From Levilactobacillus namurensis DSM 19117 (lineage in GTDB: Bacteria; Bacillota; Bacilli; Lactobacillales; Lactobacillaceae), in the NCBI RefSeq assembly GCF_001434785.1, contig NZ_AZDT01000036.1:1-41860 (forward strand): a stretch of DNA of 41,860 nucleotides, read 5' to 3'. Positions 1-15,000 of the stretch are shown in pieces (within the stretch, counting starts at the first letter, position 1; every line of letters starts with the position of its first letter). Below the pieces are notes generated by a model. The model was not told the origin of the DNA, made no database searches, and was given only the letters and a program-made list of their open reading frames with translations. The translations under genes and the position numbers were made by a program.

Positions 1-10
1 AAATTGATAG

Positions 11-3000
11 ATGAATTATAGTTTTTCATCTGTCAACCTTAAGGGGACTATAGCAAAGTTATCAGAGCTATTTACAGATTATGATGAAAATCAATCGCTA
101 CAAGAAAGTACAAGTGCAGCTGCCCCAGTGTGGACTGATTCGAACTATAAGTCTGACCAGAGTAAAGACTACAATCAGGGCTATTCCGATTACACACGAG
201 ATTTCACTTCTGGCGTTTATCAGTGGTTGGATGGTGTTGCTGATCAGGCTAAGAATGCCTCAACCGCTAATTCATTGTTAGATAATCAAAAATATGATTC
301 ATCAGCTTTATCCGGTGATGGGAATGCCAGTGCTGGTGCGGTAGCTGGGTCAACAGTATTAACGGTTTTGAATAATTTAGTCGGGACGACTTATGCTAGT
401 GATGTTCTAAAATACAATAACATTTCGGATAATATTGCAAATTCCAGTATTAGTTCAGCTGCTAATGCTTTAAACATGTACATTGGGGTTATTGCCCCGA
501 ACTTAATTAATGGGATTGCTAAGCAGGCGTTATCTGATGTCCGGTCCATTGGCGGGACTATGGCGGATGACGACTATGCGCCAGCTACTTTGGTACAAGC
601 CGTGGGACTAAATAGTGCCACGGAATCTTTGGTCAATACGTTAGGCATGACCAGTTTACTGAAGACTAGTTTGTTCCAGCACGTCTATGAAGCTTTGGTA
701 GCTAACGCGACAGCGGCTATTGAAAACAGTTGGGCTATTGGAGAAGATCAGGCTTTGAAGGGTTTTCTTCAAAATGGTTATGTTTATGGTGACTCAGGTA
801 CGAATAAATCACCGTACAGTTCAATAAATGGCTACTCGGAAACTGACCCAGCTAGTATTTTAAATGCGACGCATACCACCAATAATGATGGTGATTCTGA
901 TAAATTATCATCACTTGCGGAAGCCGCTGGCTATGCCTGGACGCAAAAAGTTATTGGTAACGTGATGACGGTTGCCAACGTTGATGCGTTAGGTGGTCAA
1001 GAGAAAACTAATATTACGGAAATTGTGGATCAATTGGTCACCAATGGAAAATTATCTGAAGATGAAGCCGATGAAATTCTGAACCGGAGTTCTGCTACGG
1101 GAACTACCAATGAAGTTGAGAATGGTGTGGCACATACCTTTGATGCCAATAATTCCGCGTTGGACTATGTCCGGAGTGGAGAAGGCGCGCAAGCGGTTAT
1201 TAAGCAACTTTACGACGTTGAATATTCTGCGGCCAAAGCGGCGCTGAATGACTATGTAAACTACCCGAATATGACCACGGACCAATTGGCAGAAAATCAA
1301 GCCAAGTACATGTACACGAACCCAGCGTACGAAGGTTTAGCAACTTCCCACGCTGCCATCGAAGTCGGGGTTTACTCCCAAATCATGCGTGCTCTTCGGC
1401 TAAACGATACGCCGTACCGGGCCATGGTATACGCCAATGATATCGTGCACGCGACAGCTATCGGGGATACGGAAGGTGTCGGTAACACCAACATTGTTGC
1501 GGCTGTTTCGTCTAGTACGGGACAAACGATTGATAAAGCTGACGCTGGCACCCTCACGGCAGAAAATTCAGAATTAAAGGATATTAATGGTAAGTACATT
1601 CGTGACCGGGTAGGGATTGGTGCTTCTACGGCCTATGATCAATTACCTGTGTTTGTGCGAGCATCAGATCCGCTATACGCGACAACACCTGCTAATATGC
1701 CTACTCAGGCCCAAGCCGATGCCATGGCGGATTACATGGATCAATTTGTTTACGAAGTCTTTGACAAGGCGTATGCACAAGAGCTGGCTGCAGCGACCCG
1801 AGCTTTTAACGCTGGCCAATCTTTGGCAGAGCAGAAATATGAAGAATCGACTAATGGTCAAATTCCTTCAGTTGAAGAAGCGGGTTCTTATAACGGCTTT
1901 AATTATCAAGATGATGGGAGTACTAGTGATTATGTCACGGCGTCGAAGGGACTATACAACGAAAAGGGACTGGCCGGTCGGCTGTTTACCGATGGTTATA
2001 ACCAGAACTTAGTTACCATTACCGTTACAAATTCTTCAGGTTCAGCTCAACAATCTGCTAATTTCTTAAAGACCAGTATGGGTAAGAACCAAACAACAAC
2101 GGTTAACACGTTAGCTGGTAAATCCGTAACAATCACGGCACAGACGCCTGATTCTGGGTGGAGTGTCGGTTCAACCAACCCAGTAACGTTAAACAATGTC
2201 ACCGGTGATACGGCGACCATGTACAGTGCTGCTGAAGAATCTCCAGATGTTGCGTTAACTGGAAGTACCGCGACGACGGCCGTCAAATTTGCCTACGTCA
2301 GATCTGCTGGCTACAATTACGACTTCTTAAAGACCATTGAGGGTTATTACAATACCCAAAACGCCAGCACGATGCTTCCCGACACGCAGACCGTCTATCC
2401 TTCATGGAATAACGGTGTGAATGAGGAAGGTTCCGCGGGTGCCCAAGGGTATCAAATCAGTAAAGATGACTTAGTGGTCACGAATGATGGCGCTAAGGTC
2501 GGCGACTACGCCTACCACTTAACCGATGCTGGTGCCCAGAAGCTGTTGGATTACATCAATGGGACGGTTCTGGCCAGTCAGTCGGCAACGACTAAAGCCA
2601 GTGTGGCCGTACCAACCGCTGCGTCCCTAGCAGCTTACTCGGGGACTTTGACCATTCAAAAGGCCATCGATGAACAATACTTACCAACCATCATTGCCCA
2701 TAACGTCACCAACGTCCTGGCGGATCCAACGCCTATCATTTCGTTCGTGGATAAGGCCACGTCGGCCGATGGTAAGACGGATCTGACGGGGAAGGCCGTT
2801 ACCAACACACTAAACGTTGACTGGAATAAGGTTGGGTATTATCCGGTTACCATTACCGTAACGGACCCAACCAGTAACCAGACTGTTTCGAAAGTGGTTT
2901 ACGCTATCGTGGTTTCGCAAGAAGCCTCGACTTCCGCGGCAACGTCCGAAGCCCAAGCCTCGACCAGTATGGTGACCAGTCAATCGGTCGCTACTTCGGT

Positions 3001-6000
3001 CAGCGCCATTGTCAGTCAATCACAATCGGCTTCTACCAGTACGGCCGATGCCAGCGATGCGTCTATTAGTGATGCTTCGTTGAGCCTCTCCGCCGAAGTT
3101 TCAGGCAGTGAAGCCTCCTTAAGCGACGTCGAAGCCAGCGTTTCGGCTAGTGACGCGAGTGTGAGTGCCCAGTCTGAAGCCGAAGCCAGCACCTTAGCTT
3201 CCGTTTCCGCGTCCGAAGCCAGCATGAGCCAGCGGACCAGTGCGGACCAGAGTCAGTTATCCGTACAGTCGCAGTCCATGGCCTCCATGTCTGAACAGAG
3301 TCAAAAATCATTAGATAGTGTTAATTCTGAAGTTTCCCAGTCCCTGAAGAGTGTCAACGAGGCCTCCACGTCGGATGCCAGCATCTCGGCCTCTCTGAAG
3401 AGTCTGAGTGAAGCCTCCAAGGAACTGGCCAGCGACAACTCCGAACGGAGTCAAAGTGACGCCTCGGCCAGCGCGGCAGCCTCTGCGTCCACCTCTGAAG
3501 CGGCTGAAAGCGCGGCTTCTCAGAGTGCGGTAGCGTCGACTTCAACCAAGACGTCGCAATCCGTTCAGGATTCTCAAGAGGCGTCTGCTAGCACGTCGAT
3601 TCAAGAATCTAAATCGATTGCCTCTCAGAGTGAACGGAATTCCGTTCAGGAGTCGCAAACCAACGCCAGTCAAAGTCAGGCCATTGCGTCGACTTCGGCC
3701 GTGGTTTCGCAAGTGACCTCCCGGAACACCAGTCTGAGCTTGGCCTCCGCATCACAGGAGAGTGAAGTTTCGGACATTTCCGCTTCCATTACTAGTCAGA
3801 GTCTAGAATCAGAAGACTTCGATCAATCCGCAGCATCCGAAGCCATCAAGTCCGTCAGTGATCTGTCTACGTCGATTGCGAACGATAATTCAGTCATGTC
3901 CGCGTCGGTCGACAGCCTGATTAGTGCATCGAACTCGTTGGCCAGTCAGTCGTTAGCCAACTCACTGTCACAGATGTCCGCTTCAATGGCCAGTCAATCG
4001 CAAGCCATCTCCTTATCGGATGAAAGTGTCAGCGCGGCTTCCGTTTCGGCTTCCGTGGCCCAATCCGTCGCGCAAGCCTCCGAAGCCAGCGTGAGTGACC
4101 GGTTAGTCTCAGACCAAGCTTCTGAGTCGGCCATCATTTCCGTTGAGCAGAGTATGTCGGATGCCTCGGTATCCATGAGCCAAGCCATCGCTAGTCAATC
4201 GGTCAGTCAATCGGTTCGGCAATCAGTCAACCAGTCGATCAGTGAAGAGATTTCCGCCAGCCAAAAGGCCAGTGCCTCGACCTCTGCCTCGGCTTCCGCT
4301 GACGCCTCCGCCAGCGACAGTCGGTTCGCCAGTGCCCAAGCGTCCACTTCCGCTCAGACTTCCGCCCAAGTTTCACAATCGGCCGCTAGTCTGAGTCAGG
4401 TCGCTTCAGCCAACGCGTCGGCGAGTGCCACGGCTAGCGCCTCAGCTGCGCAATCCTTGAGCCAAGCTAGCGAAGCGCTGAACTCGTTGAGTACCATCTC
4501 CGCTTCCATGAGTGCCTCGGACCACAGCCTGAGTCAACGGTCTTTGGATGATCAGAGCCTGTCGCAAGCCTTATCCGAATCGCAAGCTAGCCTGGACAGC
4601 CGGGTCGCTTCCGACCGGAGTGAATTATCGCAAATCTCCAAGTCCGCAACGTCGCTGAGTCAACAAAGCTTAAGTGTCCAGACCAGCCAAGTCTCCGAGA
4701 TGTCGAAGTCGCTGGCCAGCATGAGTGACACGGGGACCATCGACAGTGAGACCAGCCAGGCCATGGATAGCCTGAGCCAGTCCTCTGAATCCCAAGCCGT
4801 TCAATCTGGTGAACAGAGTGCGCAAGCTTCCGCGGCCGCTTCGCTTTCCGATAAGCAAGCCGCCAGTGCCTCCACCAGTCAAAAGGTTGCCGATAGCGTA
4901 GCGACGTCACAACACGACGCCAGCGTTTCGGCCAGCACCTCGTTACAAGACTCCGCCGACCTAGTGGCCAGCCAATTAGCTAGTCAGGCCTCCGCGAGTG
5001 CGTCTACTTCCGCGAACACCTCGGCACAAGACAGTCGGGTGACCGCTTCCGAGTCACGGGTCACTTCTGAGGTCCAAGCCTCGGACAACAGCCTGAGTCA
5101 AGGTTCCGCGTCTGAATCCGCGACTGCCAGTGTCCTGACCAGCGTCAGCCAGTCCGTCTCTGGGGATGCGTCTCAGATGGCCGAGTTCTCCGAATCCGCC
5201 GCTAGTCTCAGCACGGTTTCGTTGAGCCAGTCACAACAACTCTCCGAGATCGATGACTCCCGGACCAGCTTGAGCAACGCCTCGTTGTCCGACCTGAGTC
5301 AGTCGCAGTCGACGTCCGCCGCACACGAATCCTTGTCTGCTGGCAGTATCGCTTCCGCGACGTCCCAGTCATTAGCCAGTGTTAGTGAAGGTTCCGCTTC
5401 GGTTGCCAGTGAATTGTCCACCATCTCGGAATCCGAAGCCAGCTTCAGTGAAGTTTCGGCCTCCGCCGGTGCGTCAGTTTCCATGGTTTCCGCGTCTGAA
5501 GCCAGCATGAGTGACCAACTGTTAAGTGTTGCTTCAGCTGACGCCAGTCTGTCCGCGATGGCCTCTGCGGCTACTTCTCAGAGCGTCCACCAGAGTCAGC
5601 AGGCGAGTGCTTCTGCGGAAACTTCCGCTAAGACGTCCGCCGCGATCTCTGCTTCGCAATCCGCTAGCGCCAAAGCGAGTGTGAGTGCCGCAGCGTCCTT
5701 GAGCGAAGTCGTGGCCTCCATGTCGGCCAGTGACAACAGCCTGAGTCAACGGTCCGTTGACGATGCCAGCTTAGCGGCGTCCTTGTCGGATGTCACGGCC
5801 AGTCTGAGCGCCCGGGACAGCGCCAACGCCAGTGAGTTATCCGTTTACTCACAATCCTTAATGTCCTTATCGGATGCGAGTGTCAGTGAATACACCTCAT
5901 CCGAAGCCAGTCAACTCTCTGAGATGTCGAAGTCCCTGGTTAGCCTGAGTCAGACTAACGGGAGCGACGATACGATCTCGGATGCCTTGACCAGTCTCAG

Positions 6001-9000
6001 TAATCAATCCACGACGGACTCGCAAACGCAGTCCGAGTGGTCTGAACAAAGTGTCAGTCTCTCTAAGGCCAACGAATCGGCCAGTGCCGCTTCCGCGACG
6101 ACTCAAGAGAGTCAAACCGCGTCAATTAGTGCCGCTGCATCAGCCAGCGACCAGTCGGTTCACGCATCGCAAGTTCAATCTGGGGAGCAGAGTCAAAACA
6201 TCGCGTCCGTCTCAACGGATCAATCCGTCTTGACCAGCGCGGCAACTAGCGTCAGTGACGCCATGACCAGCAACTCGCAAGCCATGTCACAGGCCCTGAG
6301 TTCGGGTAACGATTCCGCGATTCAGAGTGCCCACATTGAAGGGTCGACGATTGCCAGTGCTTCCGCCGTAGTTTCTCAAGCGGTCACCAGCATGAGTGAA
6401 GCCTCAGTCTCCGACTTCTCCCAGAGTGTCGCCAGTCTGAGCACCCAAGCCCAGTCGACTAAGAGCCTGATGTCCCAGATCTCGGATTCGGAAGCCAGCT
6501 TAGCGTCAGAGAACGCCTCGCAATCCGTTTCCGTCTCGGATACCTCCGCTTCTGAAGCGTCGATGAGTGACTTAGTGGCCAGCGCTTCGGCCTCCATGAA
6601 GTCCTTGGCTGACCGTTCCCAAAGCCTGGGTTCGGCTCACGAATCAGCTAGTGCCTCCGCCGAGGTCTCCGCGGCTCAGTCCGCTTCTACCTCGAAAGCG
6701 TTAGCGGATAGTCAATCGGCCAGCGCCTCCGCAGTGGTTTCCACGAGTGATTCCGCTGAAGTCTCTGCTAGCCAGTCGGCGAGTCAGTCGACGTCCTTGA
6801 ATTCGGTTCTCAGTGAAGCTTCCGCCAGTGCCAACAGCCTGAGCCAAGTTTCTGAATCGGATGCCAGCACCTCGGCCGCCTTATCCGAATCCGTTGCGAG
6901 CCTGAGTGCCCGGAACAGTGCCGATGAGAGTTTGCGGTCCGTAGCGTCCATCTCCGAAGCCTCCGTTTCGCAGATGAGCTTAAGCAACCTGTCCGCTTCT
7001 GAAGCCAGTCAATCGGCCGAAATCAGTAAGTCGTTGGCTAGCCTGGCCAGTGCTTCCAAGGATGATCAGAGTATCTCCGACTCCTTGACCAGCCTGAGCG
7101 ACCAATCCGTCAGCGAGCAGTCCTTGCAATCGCAATGGTCTGAAGCCAGTCAGAGTCTCTCCGTGGCCCAATCACAAGCTAGTGATGCCTCGACCAGTCT
7201 CCACGACGCCAGTGAAGCTTCGGCCAGTGCAGCCACGTCCGCTTCGACGGCTTCCGCGAATAATTCCGCTGATGCCTCGACCAGTCGGGCAACCGAAATG
7301 AGTAATGCCAGTGGCTCTGCGTCCGCCGATCAATCGACGTTGACCAGTAACGCCACCAGCGTCAGTGAGGCCTTGACCAGTCAGTCGATCGCCATGTCCG
7401 AGGCCGTTAGTGCCAGCGACAGCGAGGCTGTGGCCAGCGTCAGTCAAGCCGGGTCCGTTCTGACCAGTCAGTCAGTTGTGATTTCCGAATCCGCTGCTAG
7501 TCTGAGCGAAGCTTCCGTCTCCGACATGTCGACGTCCATCGCCAGTGTCAGTGAGATGAGCGAATCGGCCATCAGCACGTCAGCGCAAGTCTCCGCTTCA
7601 CAAGCCAGCGCCGAATCCTTGTCCGCGTCCGAGTCGGTCTCCGTCTCGATCACGTCCCAAGCTGAGGCCAGCCAAGCCAGTGCTTCGGCTAGTGGGTCGC
7701 AAGCCGTGACGTCGTTGAGTGAAGCCTCCGCAATGGAATCGGCTTCCCACGCATCGGCCTCCGCGTCAGCAGAGACCTCCGCGAGTCAATCAGCCAGTCA
7801 ATCGACCAGCTTAGTGGACTCGACGTCCTTAAGCATCGTGATGAGTGAAGCTTCGGCTAGTGCTAACAGCCTGAGCCAAGTCTCCGCTTCCGATGCCAGT
7901 CAATCGGCTATCTTGTCCGCCTCGACCGCGAGTCTGAGTGCCCGGAACAGTGCCAACGAGAGCCAAGCTTCCGTGGCGTCCATGTCCGAAGCCTCCGTTT
8001 CCCAGTTGAGCGTCAGCAACTTATCGGCTTCTGAGGCCAGCCAGTCGGCTGAAATCAGCAAGTCGTTAGCTAGCCTGGCCAGTGCTTCTAAAGACGACCA
8101 GAGTATCTCGAACTCCTTGAGCAGCCTGAGCGAGCAGTCGGTCAGTGAACAGTCCTTGCAATCGCAATGGTCTGAAGCTAGCCAGAGTCTGTCGGTTGCC
8201 CAGTCGCAAGCCAGTGATGCGTCGACCAGCTTACACGACGCCAGCGAAGCTTCGTTGAGCGCAGCCACGTCCACCTCGACGGCTTCCGCGAACGCCTCAG
8301 CTGAGGCGTCAACGAGTCGGGCGACCGAGATGAGCAACGCGAGTGAATCGGTTGCTTCTGAAGAGTCGACCTTGACCAGCGCTGCCGCCAGTGTCAGTGA
8401 CGCGTTGACCAGCGAATCGGCTAACCAGTCGCAAGCCATCCAGCAAAGTGATAGCGAAGCAGCAGCGAGTGCCAGTGAGGCGGCTTCCACGATTGCCAGT
8501 CAATCGGCAGCCATCTCCACGTCCGTCGCCAGCTTGAGCGAAGCCTCAATGTCCGACTTGTCCAAGTCCATCGAGAGCCTGAGTGACCAGAGCGATTCCG
8601 CGATGAGCACCTCCGCACAAGTCTCCGCGTCTGAAGCCAGTGCGGCCTCCTTATCCGCGTCCGAATCGGTCTCCGTCTCCGTAACGTCCCAAGTTGAAGC
8701 CAGCTTGGCTAGCGGATCGGCCAGCGACTCACAAGCCGTGACGTCGTTGAGTGAAGCTAGTGCGGCCGAATCCGTCGCTCACGCTTCGGCTTCCGCGTCA
8801 GCAGAGACTTCCGCAAGCCAGTCGGCAAGTACCTCGACTAGCTTAGTGGACTCTGCTTCCTTAAGCGCCGTCAACAGTGAGTTGTCCGTAAGTGCGGCCA
8901 GCTTGAGTCAACGCTCCGAAAGTGATGCCGCAGCGTCCGTCTCGACCGCCAGTGCTGAAGCCAGCCTGAGCGTTCGGAACAGCGCTGATCAGAGTATCGC

Positions 9001-12000
9001 TTCGGCTCAATCCGAATCCTTAAATTCTATTTCTACCACTAGTTTGAGTAACTTATCGGCTTCTGAAGCCAGTCAATCGGCTGAAATCAGCAAGTCCTTA
9101 GCTAGTCTGGCCAGTGCTTCCAAAGACGACCAGAGCATCTCGAACTCCCTGGATAGCTTGAGTCAACAATCTGTCAGTGAACAGTCCTTGCAATCGCAAT
9201 GGTCACAAGCTAGCCAGAGTCAATCCGTGGCCCAGTCGCAAGCCAGCGCGGCATCGACCAGCCTGCATGACGCCAGTGAAGCGTCATTGAGTGCGGTCAC
9301 GTCCGCTTCCACGGCATCCGCGAAGACTTCGGCTTCCATCTCCACTGAGCAAGCCGCCTCCGCTAGCGATGCCTCGGCTTCCGTCTCGGCTGATCAATCC
9401 GTTTCACAAAGTGTTCAGAGTAGCTTGAGCACCGCCATCACTAGCAACTCGGCGGTTATGTCACAAGCGCAGAGCCAAGATGACAGTCAAGCCATTCAAA
9501 GTGCCAGTGAAGTGGCTTCCGCATTGGCAAGCGCTTCTACCGCTGCATCCGTTTCGGATGCCAGCCTGAGTGCCGCTTCCATGTCGGATCTGTCCACGGC
9601 TATCGAGAGTCAAAGTGACGCGTCCAAGTCGATGAACAGTTTGACGTCGGCCATCACCAGTGCCGAGACCAGCATGAGTCACCAATCCTTGGCAAACTCC
9701 GAATCGATCTCCGCCACGTCCACGGTTGAATCGCAATTGAGCGAAGCTTCCGCGAGTGCCTCGACGGCCGACCGGTCCCTGAGTGAACAATCTGCCAGCG
9801 AGTCCGTGGCCCACGCCTCAGCCTCCGCTTCTGCGGAAACGTCCGCGAGTCAGTCCGCTAGCACCTCGACCAGTCTGGTTGATTCCACGTCGTTGAGCGT
9901 GGTCAACAGTCAGATTTCGGTAAGTGAAGCCAGTCTCAGTCAAGCCTCACAGGCCATCGCCAGTGAAGCCTCTGAGCTGTCCCAGTCCGAAGCCAGTCTG
10001 AGTGCCACTACCAGCTTAGCGGAAAGCCAGACCTCGACGAACTCCATCAGTTTGGCCTCCGTTTCCCAGATGAGCTTAAGCAACTTATCGGCTTCTGAAG
10101 CCAGTCAATCAGCTGAAATCAGCAAGTCCTTGACCAGCCTGGCCAGTGCTTCCAAAGACGACCAAGCCATCTCAGATTCCCTGACCAGCTTGAGTGACCA
10201 GTCGACTAGCGAGCAGTCCTTGCAGTCGCAATGGTCCGAAGCCAGCCAGAGTCAATCCGTGGCCCAGTCGCAAGCTAGTGCAGCGTCAACCAGTCTGCAC
10301 GATGCCAGTGAAGCCTCGCAGAGTGCCGCAACCTCTGAAGCCCACGTTTCGGCGGAAGCTTCTACGAGTGTTGCCACTAGTCAATCGATCGCCAATAGCG
10401 ATGCCTGGGCTTCTGAGTCCGCTGCGCAATCTGGCTTGACCAGTACGCAAGATAGTCTGAGTGAAGCCTTGAATAGCAACTCCGCAGCCACTTCAGCGGC
10501 CGCCAGTGCCAATGACAGTCGGGCCATCGTCAGCGCCAGCCAAGTCGGCTCCGCACTGACCAGTGCATCGGCCGTGCTGTCCGCTTCTGAAGCCAGCATG
10601 AGTGCCAACTCGATCTCCGAGTTGTCCAAGTCAATCATGAGTTTGAGTGATGCCTCGGCTTCCACGGATAGTCAAAGCATCGTTGCGTCCGAGTCCGTCG
10701 CCAGCTTATCGACGCGGTCCGAGTCCGATGATGCCTCGGCTTCGATGACTTCCGAGTTAGTTGCCAGCTTGAGTGGGGCTTCCGTCAGTGCTTCGAGCTC
10801 GATGGTCTCCTTAAGTGAACAATCCGCCAGTGAGTCTGTGGCTCACGCGTCGGCTTCTGCTTCGGCAGAGACCTCGGCGAGCCAGTCCGCGAGTCAATCG
10901 ACCAGCTTAGTTGATTCGACGTCGTTGAGCATCGTGATGAGTGAAGCCTCAGCCAGTGCCAACAGCCTGAGCCAAGTCTCCGCTTCCGATGCCAGCCAAT
11001 CGGCGATCTTATCCGCTTCGACGGCTAGTCTGAGTGCGCGGAACAGCGCGAATGAAAGTCTGAACTCCGTGTTCTCACAATCCTTAGCCTCCGTTTCCCA
11101 GATGAGCTTGAGCAACTTGTCGGCTTCTGAAGCCAGTCAATCGGCTGAAATCAGTAAGTCCTTGGCAAGTCTGGCCAGTGCTTCTAAAGACGACCAGAGT
11201 ATCTCGAACTCCCTGAACAGTCTGAGCGAACAGTCGGTCAGCGAGCAGTCCTTGCAATCGCAATGGTCTGAAGCCAGCCAGAGTCTCTCCGTGGCCCAGT
11301 CACAAGCCAGTGATGCCTCGACCAGCTTGAATGAAGCCAGCGTCGCATCGCAAAGTGCCGTGACGTCCACGTCAACGGCGTCCGCCGCTAACTCCGCCGA
11401 CGCCTCGACCAGTCGGGCGACTGAGTTGAGCACCGCCAGTGCTTCAGTTGCCTCTGAAGAGTCAACGTTGACCAGTACCGCGGCTAGCGTCAGTGATGCC
11501 TTGGCCAGCGAATCCGCCAACTTATCGCAAGCTATCCAGCAAAGCGATAGTGAAGCGGTCGCGAGTGCCAGTGAGGCAGCTTCCACGATGGCTAGTCAGT
11601 CAGCCATGGTCTCCGCTTCCGTCGCGAGCCTGAGTCAGGCTTCGCAATCCGACTTGTCACAAGCTATCGAGAGTCTGAGTGACTTGAGTCGTTCCGCAAT
11701 CAGCACGTCCGCGCAAGTCTCCGCTTCCGAAGCCAGTGTGGCATCGATGTCGGCGTCCGAATCAGTCTCCGTCTCGATCACGTCACAGGTTGAAGCCAGT
11801 CAGAGCGTGGTTTCGGCTAGTGCTTCGGCTTCGCTGCAATCGCTGAGCGCCCAATCTGCTAGTGAATCGGTCGCTCATGAATCGGCTTCTGCTTCGGCAG
11901 AAACCTCGGCGAGTCAATCGGCCAGTCAGTCGACGAGCCTAGTTGATTCGACCTCCTTGAGCATCGTGAACAGCGAGATGTCGGTCAGCGCAGCCAGTCT

Positions 12001-15000
12001 GAGCCAGCAGTCCTTAGCTGACGCCAGTCAAGCTTCCGAATTATCTAAGTCGGAAGTCAGTCTGAGTGCTCGGACCAGTGCCGATGAGAGCGTCCTTTCT
12101 CAGAATTCAATTTCCTTAGATTCCATTTCTAATAACAGTTTAAGTAACCAAGAAGCTTCGACCGCAAGTGAGTTCTCTGAGATCTCCAAGTCCCTGACCA
12201 GCATGGCCAGTGGGTCACAAGAGGACCAGAGCGTTTCCGACTCCTTAGCCAGTCTGAGTGAGCAGTCGCAGAGTCAATCCGCGGCCCAGTCGCAATGGTC
12301 CGAAACCAGCAAGAGCATCTCCGTAGCGCGGTCACAAGCCAGTGTCGCTTCGGCCTCTGACGCCACTGCCAACAGCGTCTCCGTCAGCGTGGCCACCAGC
12401 CAAGCCAACTCGCAAGCCGCGGCTTCGGCTGAAGCGTCCTCTTCAACGGCTCAGCTCCAGAGTACGGCGTCCGCTTCGATGGCGGCCGACCAGTCGACCT
12501 TGACCAGTGCTGAAACCAGCCTCAGTCAAGCCTTGACCAGTACCTCTGCTGCGATGTCCACGGCACAGAGTCAAGATGACAGTCAAGCTATCGCCAGTGT
12601 CAGCACGACGGCCTCCGCACTTGCTAGTGCGTCCGGCATCGTTTCCGCTTCCGCGGCCAGCCTGAGTGCCAACTCGATCTCCGAGTTGTCCAAGTCTATC
12701 ACTAGTCTGAGTGGGGCTTCCAAGTCCATGACCAGTCTGATTGACCAGGCCTCCGCAAGTGAGGGGAGCTTAGCTGATCGGTCCGCGTTCGATTCCCAGT
12801 CGGTTTCCGCAACGTCTGAGTTGGAGAACAGCCTGAGCGTCTTGTCCGCGAGTGCGTCCGCTTCGCTGAACTCCTTGAGTGATCAGTCCGTCAGCGAGTC
12901 GCTGGCTCACGAATCCGCGAGTGATTCCGCAGCCACGTCGGCCAGTCAATCGGCGAGCCAGTCGACCAGCTTGGTTGATTCGGCCTCGTTGAGTCAGGTT
13001 ACGGCCAGCATCTCGGCCAGTGACAATAGTCTGAGTGCTCGTTCTACGGCGGATGCGTCGATCTCGACCATCATGTCAGAATCTGAACAGAGCTTGAGTG
13101 CCCGGACCAGTGCCGATGAGAGTCAATTCTCGACCAACTCGTTGAGCTTGGCTTCCACTTCACAACAAAGCTTGAGTAACTTGTCAGCCTCTGAGGCCAG
13201 TCAATCAGCTGAAATCAGTAAGTCGGTCACTAGCCTGGCTGAATCCTCGAACCAAGATCAGAGCGCGTCGAACTCCTTGACCAGCTTGAGTGCCCAGTCC
13301 GTCAGCGAGCAGTCCTTGCAGTCGCAGTGGTCTGAAGCTAGCCAGAGTCAGTCCGTCGCCCAGTCGCAAGCTAGCGCAGCATCGACTAGCCTGCATGACG
13401 CCAGTGTCGCCTCACAAAGCGCAGTCACTTCCGCATCGACGGCCTCGGCGAACGATTCCGCCACGGCTTCGACCAGTCGAGCGGCTGAGTTGAGTGCGGC
13501 CAGTGAATCGGCTTCAACCGCCCAGTCCGTTCTGACCAGTACCATGGCCAGCGTCAGTGATGCCTTGACTAGCAACTCGATCGCCATGTCCGTGGCTCAG
13601 AGTCAAAGCGATGATCAAGCCATCCAGAGCGCCAGTGAAGTCGGCTCCACGATTGCCAGTCAATCGGCAGTGATCTCCGCTTCCGCAACCAGCCTAAGCC
13701 AGAGTTCACAATCCGACTTATCACAATCTATCGAGAGCTTGAGTGACTTATCGCAGTCGACCATCAGTCTGGTTTCCCAGATTTCTGATTCTGAAGCCAG
13801 CATGAGTGACCGGTCTGCTTCTGATTCCCGCTCCGTCTCCGCGACCTCCGAACTCGAAGCCAGCTTGAGTGCCGCCTCCGTCAGTGCGTCCGGGTCGATG
13901 GCCTCGTTGAGTGAACAGTCGGCCAGTGAGTCGGCAGCCCACGAATCCGCGAGCGCTTCGGCAGATGCCAGTGCTTCCGCTTCAGCGGTTGCGTCACAGC
14001 ATCAATCCGCGAGTGCGGACACTTCGACCAGCATTTCCGCTAGTCAATCCGCGAGTCAGTCGACCAGCGTGGTTCAGTCGCAATCCTTGAGTCAAATCAC
14101 CGATAGTATCTCGGCTAGTGACAACAGCTTGAGTGCTCGTTCCACTGCTGATGCCAGCGTTTCCGCTGTGATGTCGGCCTCCGAACAGAGTCTGAGCACC
14201 CGGACCAGTGCCGATGAGAGTCAGTTATCGACCGCTTCCATCAGCTTGGCATCCGTCTCCCAGATGAGCTTGAGCAACTTGTCGGCTTCGCAAGCCAGTC
14301 AATCGGCTGAAATCAGTAAGTCGTTGACCAGCTTAGCCAGTGCTTCCAAGGATGATCAGAGTATCTCGAACTCCTTGACCAGCCTGAGCGACCAATCCGT
14401 CAGTGAGCAGTCCTTGCAGTCGCAATGGTCTGAAGCCAGTCAAAGTACTTCCGTGGCCCAGTCACAAGCTAGTGACGCCTCGCTGAGCGAGGACCAAGCT
14501 AGTGCTGAGTCCCAGAGTGCCCAGATCTCCGCATCGACGGCTTCGGCAAACGATTCCGCCACGGCCTCGACCAGTCGGGCCACTGAATTGAGTACCGCCA
14601 GCCAGTCGGCTAGTGAAGCGCAATCCGTGGTCACCTCCGCTGAGACCAGCGTCAGTCAGGCCTTGGCAAGCAACTCGATGATGATGTCGCAAGCACGGAG
14701 TGAATCCGATTCACAAGCCATTCAAAGTGCGAGTGAGGTCGGTTCCGTGATTGCCAGCGTTTCGGCTAGCGTCTCCATGTCGGCTACCAGCCTGAGTGAG
14801 AGTTCGCAATCCGACTTGTCGCAATCCATCGAGAGCTTGAGTACCTTATCCAAGTCGACCACCAGCCTGATCTCCCAGATTTCCGAATCTGAGGGCAGCA
14901 TGAGTGATCGGTCGGCTTCCGATTCCCGGTCCGTCTCTGCCACCTCCGAACTCGAAGCGAGTCTGAGTGACTTAGCGGCTAGCGCATCGGATGCCGTCGC

